From NCBI RefSeq assembly GCF_000011065.1, contig NC_004663.1, positions 3,348,001 through 3,412,000 of the forward strand: a DNA stretch of 64,000 nt, read 5' to 3'. Shown in pieces: positions 25,845 through 34,546 of this stretch; the stretch's first letter is position 1, and every line of letters starts with the position of its first letter. Source of the stretch: Bacteroides thetaiotaomicron VPI-5482. Lineage in GTDB: Bacteria; Bacteroidota; Bacteroidia; Bacteroidales; Bacteroidaceae. A program made the translations under genes and the position numbers. Below the pieces are notes generated by a model, which did not search any database, was not told where the DNA came from, and saw nothing but the letters and a program-made list of their open reading frames with translations.

Positions 25845-26042
25845 TCATTTATTGTTAAGTTCTCTTTGGCGTAATTCTGTTTTCATACGCGCAATAGTCC
25901 TGCGTAATTGTTTGATTTGAGCAGGATTTTCCAAAGGAGAAATAGAATGATTGATAACCATCTGGTTATAATTAGCTGTTTCTGCCTCTACTCTTTCTAC
26001 TAAATCATTAGTAGTCATTTCTTTAATTTCTGCAATTTTCAT
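25845..26042 (-). CDS. rpmC: 50S ribosomal protein L29
   Basis: Small two-helix protein beside the exit tunnel and SRP docking site; 65 residues (MKIAEIKEMTTNDLVERVEA start, IKQLRRTIARMKTELRQREL end). It is 5 bp after rplP and touches the rpsQ region. Confidence 0.98.
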   Translation of the reverse strand: MKIAEIKEMTTNDLVERVEAETANYNQMVINHSISPLENPAQIKQLRRTIARMKTELRQRELNNK

Positions 26043-26047
26043 AAACC

Positions 26048-26482
26048 TTACGCATTTTGATTTTGAATATCATAATCACGTCTTACGACAAACTTCGTTG
26101 TAATAGGAAGCTTTTGAGCAGCTAAGCGCAATGCTTCTTTCGCGATTTCGTAAGATACTCCTTCAGCTTCAATAATGATTCTACCTGGAGTTACAGGAGC
26201 CACAAATCCCTCGGGAGCACCTTTACCTTTACCCATACGCACATCGGCAGGTTTTCTAGTAATTGGTTTATCCGGGAATATACGGATCCAGATCTGTCCT
26301 TGACGTTGCATATATCTTGTTACTGCAATACGAGCAGCTTCGATCTGACGGCCTGTAATCCATTTAGTTTCCAAAGCCTTAATGCCAAAAGAACCGAAAG
26401 CCAGCTGGTTACCTCTCTGGGCATTACCTTTTGCACGGCCTTTTTGTTGTCTTCTGAATTTTGTCTTTTTCGGTTGTAACAT
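26048..26482 (-). CDS. rplP: 50S ribosomal protein L16
   Basis: Large-subunit protein close to the A-site tRNA elbow; 144 residues. MLQPKKTKFRRQQKGRAKG, QIWIRIFPDKPITRKPADVR and GKGKGAPEGFVAPV are characteristic. It begins 23 bp after rpsC. Confidence 0.99.
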   Translation of the reverse strand: MLQPKKTKFRRQQKGRAKGNAQRGNQLAFGSFGIKALETKWITGRQIEAARIAVTRYMQRQGQIWIRIFPDKPITRKPADVRMGKGKGAPEGFVAPVTPGRIIIEAEGVSYEIAKEALRLAAQKLPITTKFVVRRDYDIQNQNA

Positions 26483-26505
26483 AGTTTCCTAAAATTCAAA
26501 TTCGT

Positions 26506-27237
26506 TTAGCGATTATTTTTCTTTCTTTTGAAGTTCTTTCCGCCGTTGTTTCCACCATTGTTTCCACGACCACTTTCTTTGCTTTGTGTAAAGTTCGGAG
26601 CTAATTCTTTCTTACCAAACACTTCACCTCTACAAATCCAAACTTTGATACCTAAAAGACCCACTTTAGTCAATGCTTCAGCATGACAGTAGTCGATATC
26701 AGCTCTGAAAGTGTGCAACGGAGTTCTTCCTTCTTTATACATTTCAGAACGAGCCATTTCAGCTCCATTCAAACGTCCTGAAATCTGAATTTTGATACCT
26801 TCAGCACCCATACGCATTGTATTTGCGATAGCCATTTTAATGGCACGGCGGTAGGCAATTTTACCTTCTACCTGGCGAGCAATGTTGTTAGCAACAATTA
26901 CAGCATCCAGTTCCGGTCTTTTCACTTCAAAGATATTAATCTGAATATCTTTGTCGGTAACCTTCTTCAACTCTTCTTTTAACTTATCAACTTCTTGGCC
27001 ACCTTTACCGATGATAATACCCGGGCGAGCAGTGCAAACAGTAATAGTAACGAGCTTCAGCGTACGTTCAATTACGATTCTTGATACACTTGCCTTTGCA
27101 AGTCTTGCATTAAGATATTTACGGATTTTGCTATCTTCCAGCAAAGAATCACCGTAATCATTTCCACCATACCAGTTAGAATCCCATCCTCTGATAATTC
27201 CTAAACGGTTGCTTATTGGATTAACTTTTTGTCCCAT
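26506..27237 (-). CDS. rpsC: 30S ribosomal protein S3
   Basis: Forms the mRNA entry channel; 243 residues. It has a KH domain with the GIIIGKGGQEVDKLKEEL loop and the S3 C-terminal domain (ISGRLNGAEMARSE). The last 20 or so residues are an Asn/Gly-rich basic tail (NNGGNNGGKNFKRKKNNR), a lineage-specific extension. It begins 5 bp after rplV. Confidence 0.99.
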   Translation of the reverse strand: MGQKVNPISNRLGIIRGWDSNWYGGNDYGDSLLEDSKIRKYLNARLAKASVSRIVIERTLKLVTITVCTARPGIIIGKGGQEVDKLKEELKKVTDKDIQINIFEVKRPELDAVIVANNIARQVEGKIAYRRAIKMAIANTMRMGAEGIKIQISGRLNGAEMARSEMYKEGRTPLHTFRADIDYCHAEALTKVGLLGIKVWICRGEVFGKKELAPNFTQSKESGRGNNGGNNGGKNFKRKKNNR

Positions 27238-27242
27238 CTACC

Positions 27243-27653
27243 TTAATTTTGATCTTCGTTATTACTTTTAGCACCAACGAACAATGTTACGTGATTTGAA
27301 CGTTTGCGAATTCTATAACCTCTACCCTGCGGTGCCGGTCTCATTCTTTTGAGTGTAGCGCCACCATCAACAAAAATCTGCGTTACGAACAACTCGCCGC
27401 TTTCTGCTTTACGTTCGTTTTTCTGTTCCCAGTTAGCAATTGCAGAGCGAAGCAATTTTTCCACTCTTGCAGCAGCTTCTTTTGAAGAAAATTTCAAAAC
27501 ACCAAGTGCTCTGTTCACTTCCATACCACGAATCATATCAGCGACTAAGCGCATCTTACGTGGAGAAGTAGGAACATTTTGCAATTTAGCAAAATACATG
27601 GTCTTAAGGGCTTCTTTTCTTTTTTCAGCCGATATTTTTTTTCTTGCTCCCAT
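27243..27653 (-). CDS. rplV: 50S ribosomal protein L22
   Basis: Exit-tunnel protein of 136 residues; the beta-hairpin that lines the tunnel is at RMRPAPQGRGYRIRKRSNH. The N-terminus has an extra stretch of about 15 basic residues (GARKKISAEKRKEALK) relative to E. coli. It lies between rpsS and rpsC. Confidence 0.99.
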   Translation of the reverse strand: MGARKKISAEKRKEALKTMYFAKLQNVPTSPRKMRLVADMIRGMEVNRALGVLKFSSKEAAARVEKLLRSAIANWEQKNERKAESGELFVTQIFVDGGATLKRMRPAPQGRGYRIRKRSNHVTLFVGAKSNNEDQN

Positions 27654-27688
27654 TATATTTATTACTTTATTATTTCAAATAATTCCTG

Positions 27689-27958
27689 TTATCTTTTCTT
27701 GTTACCAGCGTGTCCTCTGAATGTACGAGTTGGAGCAAATTCGCCCAACTTGTGTCCTACCATATTTTCGGTAACATATACAGGAATAAATTTATTTCCA
27801 TTGTGAACTGCAACTGTATGGCCTACAAAATCAGGCGAAATCATTGAAGCTCTGGCCCATGTCTTTACTACGACTTTTTTGCCAGATTCATTCATGGCAA
27901 AAATTCTCTTTTCAAGCTTTACGTTAATATATGGACCTTTTTTTAATGAACGACTCAT
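27689..27958 (-). CDS. rpsS: 30S ribosomal protein S19
   Basis: Small-subunit head protein of 89 residues bound next to S13. MSRSLKKGPYINVKLEKRI and GEFAPTRTFRGHAG are signatures. It begins 20 bp after rplB. Confidence 0.99.
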   Translation of the reverse strand: MSRSLKKGPYINVKLEKRIFAMNESGKKVVVKTWARASMISPDFVGHTVAVHNGNKFIPVYVTENMVGHKLGEFAPTRTFRGHAGNKKR

Positions 27959-27978
27959 AGTTTACTCAATTAATCAGA

Positions 27979-28803
27979 TTACTTTTTTCTTCTCTCAATA
28001 ATGTACTTAGACGATTGTTTCTTAGGAGCTCTAGTCTTAAGTCCCTTAGCGTACAATCCCTTACGAGATCTTGGATGTCCTCCGGAAGAACGTCCTTCAC
28101 CACCACCCATCGGGTGATCAACCGGGTTCATTACAACACCACGGTTACGAGGACGACGACCTTGCCAACGAGAGCGTCCAGCCTTACCTGAGCGTTCCAA
28201 TCCATGATCTGAGTTACCAACACTACCGATAGTAGCTTTACAAGTGCTAAGAATCTGTCTTACTTCACCTGAAGGCAATTTAATCACACAATACTTACCC
28301 TCACGAGAAGTTAACTGAGCAAAGTTTCCAGCTGATCTAACCAGAGCAGCACCCTGTCCCGGACGTAACTCAATATTGTGAATTACAGTACCAACCGGAA
28401 TGTTCTGAAGGGGAAGAGTATTACCAATCTCTGGCGCTGCTGTTTCACCCGACATCAGAGTCGCACCAACTTGCAATCCATTGGGAGCAATAATATATCT
28501 TTTTTCTCCATCAGCGTAATATAACAAAGCGATACGAGCCGAACGATTCGGATCGTATTCAATTGTCTTAACCACTGCTGGTACACCGTCTTTGTTTCTC
28601 TTGAAATCAACAATTCTAATCACCTTTCTATGACCGCCACCAATGTAGCGCATAGTCATCTTACCTTCGTTGTTACGACCACCAGATGATTTCTTACCAT
28701 ATACAAGAGACTTTTCTGGTACTGATGCAGTAATTTCTTCGAAAGTACCAATAATTTTATGTCTTTGCCCCGGTGTTGTGGGCTTTAATTTACGTACTGC
28801 CAT
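27979..28803 (-). CDS. rplB: 50S ribosomal protein L2
   Basis: Most conserved large-subunit protein, needed for subunit joining and peptidyl transferase activity; 274 residues. Signatures are KPTTPGQRHKII, the catalytic-centre histidine region RGVVMNPVDHPMGGGEGRSS and the basic C-terminus. Confidence 0.99.
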   Translation of the reverse strand: MAVRKLKPTTPGQRHKIIGTFEEITASVPEKSLVYGKKSSGGRNNEGKMTMRYIGGGHRKVIRIVDFKRNKDGVPAVVKTIEYDPNRSARIALLYYADGEKRYIIAPNGLQVGATLMSGETAAPEIGNTLPLQNIPVGTVIHNIELRPGQGAALVRSAGNFAQLTSREGKYCVIKLPSGEVRQILSTCKATIGSVGNSDHGLERSGKAGRSRWQGRRPRNRGVVMNPVDHPMGGGEGRSSGGHPRSRKGLYAKGLKTRAPKKQSSKYIIERRKK

Positions 28804-28808
28804 TTTTA

Positions 28809-29099
28809 TTAAATATTACTATAAAAATCAATAGTATCTCCTTCTTTCAATGTTACGATTGCTTTTTTGAATGCATTCGTACGTCCATTGATGATACCTG
28901 CTTTAGTATAACGGCTTTTATTTTTGCCTGCATACTTCACTGTATTCACATCAACTACAGTAACATTATAAAGAGCTTCAACTTCCTTCTTAATTTCCAG
29001 TTTGTTAGCATCAGGACGTACAACAAAGCCAAAACGATTCAGCTTATCAGTGATTGCAGTCATTTTCTCTGTTACCAACGGTTTAATAATAATTCCCAT
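28809..29099 (-). CDS. rplW: 50S ribosomal protein L23
   Basis: Exit-site protein that docks trigger factor and SRP; 96 residues (MGIIIKPLVTEKMTAITDKL, EALYNVTVVDVNTVKYAGKN). It lies between rplD and rplB, 5 bp before the latter. Confidence 0.99.
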   Translation of the reverse strand: MGIIIKPLVTEKMTAITDKLNRFGFVVRPDANKLEIKKEVEALYNVTVVDVNTVKYAGKNKSRYTKAGIINGRTNAFKKAIVTLKEGDTIDFYSNI

Positions 29100-29115
29100 T
29101 ATTTAAGCCTCCTTT

Positions 29116-29742
29116 TTAAATTAAGATATTGTCAATAGCCTTCAGAGAGTTTTCTGTAAGCACAACAACCCCAGCATTCAATACTCTGTAAGTATTTAAT
29201 CCTGAGACAGTCTGCACGTTTGCACCCTCTATGTTACGAGCTGACAAATATACGTTTTTATTTGCTTCCGGTAAAATTACAAGTAGCTTTTTATCGGAAA
29301 CTTTAAGATTTTTTGTCATAGCAACGAAATCTTTTGTCTTAGGAGCTTCAAAAACGAAGTCTTCAACAACAATAAGCGCGTTGTTCTGAACTTTATAAGA
29401 CAATGCTGACTTACGAGCCAATGTCTTAACTTTTTTATTTAACTTGAAGAAGTAGTCTCTTGGCTTCGGACCAAAAACACGAGCACCACCAACGAGCACC
29501 GGTGAATTCATATCACCACGACGTGCTCCACCACCACCTTTCTGGCGACCGATCTTACGAGTAGAGCCACTGATTTCACTTCTTTCTTTTGACTTATGAG
29601 TACCCTGACGCTGGTTGGCCATAAATTGCTTTACATCCAAATAGATAGCGTGGTCGTTGGGCTCAATTCCGAAGATAGATTCGTTTAACGTAACCTTTCT
29701 CCCAGTGTCTTCACCTTTAATGTTATATACGTTAACTTCCAT
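29116..29742 (-). CDS. rplD: 50S ribosomal protein L4
   Basis: Exit-tunnel protein of 208 residues; the tunnel loop is around QRQGTHKSKERSEISGSTRK and GGGGARRGD. In E. coli L4 represses the S10 operon. Its ATG overlaps the rplC stop by one base (TAATG), implying coupled translation. Confidence 0.99.
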   Translation of the reverse strand: MEVNVYNIKGEDTGRKVTLNESIFGIEPNDHAIYLDVKQFMANQRQGTHKSKERSEISGSTRKIGRQKGGGGARRGDMNSPVLVGGARVFGPKPRDYFFKLNKKVKTLARKSALSYKVQNNALIVVEDFVFEAPKTKDFVAMTKNLKVSDKKLLVILPEANKNVYLSARNIEGANVQTVSGLNTYRVLNAGVVVLTENSLKAIDNILI

Positions 29743-30359
29743 TATTTCTCAATTATTACGATTGAACCTTTGCAACCCGGGATAGAACCTTTGATCAAAA
29801 GAAGGTTATGATCCGCGATTACTTTTAATACCTGCAAGTTTTGAACAGTAACTCTGTCACCACCGAGCTGTCCGCCCATGCGCATTCCTTTGAATACTTT
29901 AGCTGGATAAGAACAAGCACCGATAGAACCCGGCTTACGAGCACGGTTATGCTGACCGTGAGTAGCTTGACCTACACCACCGAAACCATGTCTCTTAACT
30001 ACACCCTGGAAGCCTTTACCTTTAGAGGTTCCGACAACATCTACGAAGGTAGCGTCATTAAACATCTCTACAGTAATAGTATCACCCAGATTCAACTCTG
30101 TCTCAAATTCTTTGAACTCGGCCAAGTGTCTCTTCGGTGTTACTCCAGCTCTCTTAAAGTGACCCATCAACGGTTTAGTTGTATGTTTTTCCTTTTTGTC
30201 CTGAAAACCCAACTGAACAGCTGCATAGCCATCTTTTTCGACAGTTTTAACCTGAGTAACAACACAAGGACCTGCTTCGATAACAGTGCATGGTACATTC
30301 TTACCATCAGCACTGAAAACGGATGTCATTCCGATTTTTTTTCCTAATAATCCTGGCAT
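29742..30359 (-). CDS. rplC: 50S ribosomal protein L3
   Basis: Early-assembling large-subunit protein whose loop reaches the peptidyl transferase centre; 205 residues. MPGLLGKKIGMTSVFSADG and KGFQGVVKRHGFGGVGQATH are signatures. It begins 18 bp after rpsJ. Confidence 0.99.
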   Translation of the reverse strand: MPGLLGKKIGMTSVFSADGKNVPCTVIEAGPCVVTQVKTVEKDGYAAVQLGFQDKKEKHTTKPLMGHFKRAGVTPKRHLAEFKEFETELNLGDTITVEMFNDATFVDVVGTSKGKGFQGVVKRHGFGGVGQATHGQHNRARKPGSIGACSYPAKVFKGMRMGGQLGGDRVTVQNLQVLKVIADHNLLLIKGSIPGCKGSIVIIEK

Positions 30360-30377
30360 TTCACTAATTTTTAATTA

Positions 30378-30683
30378 TCAAACTTTAATTTCTACTTCCA
30401 CACCACTCGGCAACTCAAGCTTCATAAGAGCATCTACTGTCTTAGCAGTTGAGCTATAGATGTCAATCAATCTCTTATAAGAAGAGAGTTCAAACTGTTC
30501 ACGTGACTTCTTGTTAACGAAAGTCGAGCGGTTTACTGTAAAGATACGCTTGTGCGTAGGCAGAGGAATTGGACCACTAACAATAGCACCCGTAGCCTTT
30601 ACGGTTCTTACAATCTTCTCAGCTGACTTGTCAACCAAGTTGTGGTCGTAAGATTTCAATTTAATTCTAATTTTCTGACTCAT
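30378..30683 (-). CDS. rpsJ: 30S ribosomal protein S10
   Basis: Small-subunit head protein, also the NusE partner of NusB in antitermination; 101 residues (IRIKLKSYDHNLVDKSAEKI; GPIPLPTHKRIFTVNRSTFV). It opens the S10 cluster, 84 bp after fusA, and a hairpin lies in that gap. Confidence 0.99.
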   Translation of the reverse strand: MSQKIRIKLKSYDHNLVDKSAEKIVRTVKATGAIVSGPIPLPTHKRIFTVNRSTFVNKKSREQFELSSYKRLIDIYSSTAKTVDALMKLELPSGVEVEIKV

Positions 30684-30720
30684 TATGGTTTTAAATTAAT
30701 ATATTTATAAATAAGATAAA

Positions 30721-30754
30721 GCGGCAGGCTAAGAGTCATTCGCTAGCCTGCTGC
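30721..30754 (-). terminator. Hairpin between fusA and rpsJ (partial terminator or attenuator)
   Basis: GCGGCAGGCTA (30721-30731) pairs with TAGCCTGCTGC (30744-30754) with one mismatch and a 12-nt loop; on the minus strand TTTATCTTATTT follows. The U-tract is interrupted, so it is likely a leaky terminator or processing site setting the ratio of EF-G to S10-operon products. Confidence 0.55.
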
Positions 30755-30767
30755 TTTTGATATTCTT

Positions 30768-32885
30768 CTAGAGTAAATCAGCACGTCCTTTAACTTCTTC
30801 CAATACTGCCTTAGCAATAGAGTTAGAAACTTGAGCGTGATGAGAATATACCATTGATGAAGTTGCGCGACCTGATGTAATAGTACGTAACGCTGTTACA
30901 TAACCAAACATTTCAGCCAGTGGCACCATTGCTTTCACGATACGAGCACCGGAACGGCTAGATTCCATACCTTCAACCTGGCCACGACGCTTATTCAAGT
31001 CACCGATCACATCACCCATGTTTTCTTCCGGAGTAACAACCTCCAGTTTCATGATAGGCTCCATCAATACCGGACCTGCTTTAGCACATGCATTCTTATA
31101 TGCCTGAATAGCACAGATTTCGAAAGACAACTGGTCAGAGTCAACCGGGTGGAATGAACCATCAATCAAAGTTACTTTCATTGAATCCAACGGATATCCG
31201 GCCAACACACCGTTCTTCATTGCGCTTGTGAAACCTTTCTGAACTGAAGGAATAAATTCTTTAGGAATATTACCACCCTTCACTTCATCGATAAACTGCA
31301 ATCCGCCTTCTTTGAAATCTTCATCAACAGGACCGATCTTAACAATAATATCTGCAAACTTACCACGACCACCAGACTGTTTCTTATAAACTTCACGAAG
31401 ATCAACTGTCTTAGTGATAGCTTCCTTATAATTAACCTGAGGTTTACCTTGGTTACATTCTACTTTAAATTCACGTTTCAAACGGTCAATAATGATATCC
31501 AAGTGCAACTCACCCATACCAGAGATTACAGTCTGTCCTGTTTGCTCATCAGTCTTAACTGTAAATGTCGGATCTTCTTCAGCGAGCTTAGCCAAACCGT
31601 TAGACAATTTATCCATGTCTTTCTGAGTTTTAGGCTCAACTGCAATACCGATTACCGGTTCTGGGAAGTCCATAGACTCTAATACGATCGGAGCTGTTTC
31701 ATCACAAAGCGTATCACCAGTATGAATATCTTTAAAACCTACACCTGCACCAATATCACCAGCACCGATTACTTCAACCGGATTCTGCTTGTTTGAATGC
31801 ATCTGGAACAGACGAGAAACACGTTCTTTCTTACCAGAGCGAGAATTATAGATATAAGAACCAGCTTCAATCTTACCCGAATATACACGGAAGAAAGTCA
31901 AACGACCTACATAAGGGTCAGTAGCAATCTTAAATGCCAAAGCTGATGTTTTCTCATCATCACTCGGTTTACGATCTTCTTCTGCACCTGTATTCGGATT
32001 TGTACCAATCACATTCTCAGTATCCAATGGAGAAGGCAAGAAAGCACAAACATAGTCCAACAATGTCTGAACACCCTTATTCTTAAATGAAGAGCCACAC
32101 AACATTGGTACAACTGCCATCTGAACTGTTGCATTGCGAAGAGCTCTCAACACTTCTTCTTCTGTAATAGTAGAAGGATCGTCGAAATATTTCTCCATCA
32201 AAGCATCGTCAAACTCAGCTACCTTTTCAAGCATTTTATCTCTCCATTCATTTGCTTCATCAACGAGATCTGCCGGTATTTCTTCAACTGTATAGTCAGC
32301 CCCCATTGTTTCATCATGCCAATAGATAGCTTTCATTTTAATCAAGTCTACTAGACCTTTGAAGGTTTCCTCAGCGCCAATAGGAACAACGATTGGACAA
32401 GGATTAGCACCCAAAACAGCTTTCATCTGGCGTACAACCTCAAAGAAGTCAGCACCCGAACGGTCCATTTTGTTTACGTACGCAATACGTGGCACATTAT
32501 ACTTATCAGCTTGACGCCATACAGTTTCTGATTGAGGCTCTACACCACCTACTGCACAGTAAGCAGCCACAGCACCATCCAGAATACGTAACGAACGTTC
32601 TACTTCAGCAGTAAAGTCAACGTGTCCCGGAGTGTCAATCAAGTTGATTTTATAAGTATCACCAGCATATTTCCATCTTGTTGTTGTTGCAGCAGATGTA
32701 ATAGTAATACCACGTTCTTGCTCCTGTTCCATCCAGTCCATTGTTGCAGCACCATCGTGTACCTCACCAATTTTGTGAGTCAATCCAGTGTAGAACAGGA
32801 TACGTTCAGAAGTTGTTGTTTTTCCGGCATCAATGTGAGCCATGATACCGATATTACGAGTCAAATGTAAATCTGTCTTTGCCAT
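30768..32885 (-). CDS. fusA: Elongation factor G
   Basis: Translocation GTPase of 705 residues (E. coli 704). G1 is AHIDAGKTT, the switch region holds RGITITSAATT, G3 is DTPGHVDF and G4 NKMDRSGAD. Domain IV has the conserved GGRGKFADIIVKIGP region. It follows rpsG in the classical str order, but no tuf gene follows it, since the only EF-Tu gene seen is at 45922. Confidence 0.99.
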   Translation of the reverse strand: MAKTDLHLTRNIGIMAHIDAGKTTTSERILFYTGLTHKIGEVHDGAATMDWMEQEQERGITITSAATTTRWKYAGDTYKINLIDTPGHVDFTAEVERSLRILDGAVAAYCAVGGVEPQSETVWRQADKYNVPRIAYVNKMDRSGADFFEVVRQMKAVLGANPCPIVVPIGAEETFKGLVDLIKMKAIYWHDETMGADYTVEEIPADLVDEANEWRDKMLEKVAEFDDALMEKYFDDPSTITEEEVLRALRNATVQMAVVPMLCGSSFKNKGVQTLLDYVCAFLPSPLDTENVIGTNPNTGAEEDRKPSDDEKTSALAFKIATDPYVGRLTFFRVYSGKIEAGSYIYNSRSGKKERVSRLFQMHSNKQNPVEVIGAGDIGAGVGFKDIHTGDTLCDETAPIVLESMDFPEPVIGIAVEPKTQKDMDKLSNGLAKLAEEDPTFTVKTDEQTGQTVISGMGELHLDIIIDRLKREFKVECNQGKPQVNYKEAITKTVDLREVYKKQSGGRGKFADIIVKIGPVDEDFKEGGLQFIDEVKGGNIPKEFIPSVQKGFTSAMKNGVLAGYPLDSMKVTLIDGSFHPVDSDQLSFEICAIQAYKNACAKAGPVLMEPIMKLEVVTPEENMGDVIGDLNKRRGQVEGMESSRSGARIVKAMVPLAEMFGYVTALRTITSGRATSSMVYSHHAQVSNSIAKAVLEEVKGRADLL

Positions 32886-32940
32886 TTTCTTATTCCTTTA
32901 CTTTAAGTTTTTAATCTAAATCGGTTATATTCTTATAGTA

Positions 32941-33417
32941 TTAGAATCTGAAATGGGCAAATGCACGGTTAGCTTCAGCCATTCTATGCATATCTTCTTT
33001 ACGTTTGTATGCACCACCTTGTTCGTTAAAGGCATCCATGATTTCAGCAGCCAATTTGTCTGCCATAGATTTACCACCTCTTTTGCGAGCAAACAGAATC
33101 AAGTTTTTCATTGAAACCGATTCTTTACGATCAGGACGGATTTCAGTAGGAACCTGGAAGGTAGCACCACCTACACGACGAGATTTTACTTCTACTTGCG
33201 GAGTTACATTATCCAAAGCCTTTTTCCAAATTTCGAGAGCTGATTTTTCTTCGTTAGGAAGTTTTGCTTTCACTGTTTCCAGAGCGGCATAAAAGATTTC
33301 ATAAGACGCATTCTTTTTACCATCATACATCAAATGGTTTACAAACTTAGAAACCTTTTGGTCATTAAAAACGGGATCCGGAAGGATTACGCGTTTTTTT
33401 GGTTTTGCTTTTCTCAT
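32941..33417 (-). CDS. rpsG: 30S ribosomal protein S7
   Basis: Head-assembly protein of 158 residues from [15 protein letters not shown]. An upstream in-frame ATG at 33480 would add 21 residues not found in the family and is rejected. Signatures are [16 protein letters not shown] and [16 protein letters not shown]. It lies 143 bp after rpsL. Confidence 0.97.
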
Positions 33418-33560
33418 TTGTTTGAAAAATAATGTTTTTGTTCTTGGTTGTCTACTTCTTGACTTCTTCAACTCTCCCACCGGAGAATTTACTCAACCTT
33501 TAGCATTTCCAACAAACTAAAACGTAAGTTATTACTTTAATTCTAATTAGGTTTTAATCC

Positions 33561-33962
33561 TTATTTTTTCTTAGCCGGCGCAGCTTGTCCTGGTTTCGGA
33601 CGCTTAGCTCCGTATTTAGAGCGTCTTTGAGTACGACCAGCAACACCTGCAGTATCAAGTGTACCACGTACAATGTGGTAACGTACACCAGGAAGGTCTT
33701 TTACACGACCGCCACGTACCAAAACGATTGAGTGTTCCTGCAAATTGTGTCCTTCTCCCGGAATGTATGAGTTAACCTCTTTTTGGTTAGTCAAACGTAC
33801 ACGAGCTACTTTACGCATTGCAGAGTTCGGCTTCTTCGGAGTAGTAGTATATACTCTCACGCAAACGCCACGTCTTTGAGGACATGAATCCAAGGCTGGA
33901 GATTTACTTTTCTCCACCAGCACTTCGCGTCCTTTTCTTACTAATTGCTGAATTGTAGGCAT
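33561..33962 (-). CDS. rpsL: 30S ribosomal protein S12
   Basis: Decoding-centre protein of 133 residues (MPTIQQLVRKGREVLVEKSK). The conserved loops TTTPKKPNSAMRKVARVRL (Lys43 region) and LPGVRYHIVRG (Lys88 region) are where streptomycin-resistance changes fall in other bacteria; here both have the ordinary lysines. It heads the str cluster and has its own promoter. Confidence 0.99.
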   Translation of the reverse strand: MPTIQQLVRKGREVLVEKSKSPALDSCPQRRGVCVRVYTTTPKKPNSAMRKVARVRLTNQKEVNSYIPGEGHNLQEHSIVLVRGGRVKDLPGVRYHIVRGTLDTAGVAGRTQRRSKYGAKRPKPGQAAPAKKK

Positions 33963-34024
33963 TTTAATTGTTTTTTGATTTATATTATTGTTATATTAAT
34001 TTCGTAACTATACATTTTGGGCTG

Positions 34025-34054
34025 CAAAAATACGAATAATATTTGAATATTCAA
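34025..34054 (-). promoter_or_regulatory. Promoter of the rpsL ribosomal cluster
   Basis: On the minus strand TTG (34052-34054) is followed after 19 bp by TATTTTTG (34025-34032), a full match to the Bacteroides -7 TAnnTTTG. It is 62 bp before the rpsL start and could feed all genes to rplQ. Confidence 0.65.
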
Positions 34055-34098
34055 TGCGCTACAACTTTTTTTTCTTTTTTAATGTTTTTATATCAACC

Positions 34099-34404
34099 TC
34101 ATGCTTCGCCTTTTACAACACTTAGCGGAGGCATCGGTGACTCTTCAGAAATACGAATAGGCCCAAAAGCACGTTCATACTTTGCTATGTTATCCTCCAA
34201 TGCCCGCAACAAGCGTTTTGCGTGTTCTGGAGCTACTATAATACGAGATTGCACTCCTGCTTTCGGCACTCCTGGCATAACCCGTACAAAGTCTAGAATA
34301 AACTCAGAGCTTGAATGAGTAATGATTGCAAGATTCGCATAAGTTCCTTGCGCTACTTCTTCTTTCAACTCGATCTGTAACTGGTTGTTATTTTGTTCTT
34401 CCAT
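34099..34404 (-). CDS. DUF3467-like small protein between rpoC and rpsL
   Basis: Cytoplasmic protein of 101 residues. The start MEEQNNNQLQIELKEE replaces a longer frame beginning at 34497, whose first part would lie across the rpoC terminator. The body, AIITHSSSEFILDFVRVMPG and SRIIVAPEHAKRLLRALEDN, matches what I recall of family DUF3467, found across bacteria with no firm function. It sits alone between the rpoC terminator and the rpsL promoter. A link to transcription or translation is suggested only by position. Confidence 0.85.
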   Translation of the reverse strand: MEEQNNNQLQIELKEEVAQGTYANLAIITHSSSEFILDFVRVMPGVPKAGVQSRIIVAPEHAKRLLRALEDNIAKYERAFGPIRISEESPMPPLSVVKGEA

Positions 34405-34483
34405 ATTAAATAAGATAAAATGTTTTTTTGCAAAATAACAAAATTTTATCGAGATAAGAATGATACAGTCAGGTAAAAGAAAC

Positions 34484-34525
34484 AAAAAAAGGAGCAACTG
34501 CCTGCTACAGCAATCGCTCCTTTTT
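34484..34525 (-). terminator. Terminator downstream of rpoC
   Basis: AAAAAGGAGC pairs with GCTCCTTTTT around a 20-nt loop; seven Ts follow on the minus strand. It starts 22 bp past the rpoC stop and separates the rpoBC transcript from the DUF3467-like and str genes. Confidence 0.85.
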
Positions 34526-34546
34526 CATATAGTCAATTGAATTGTA

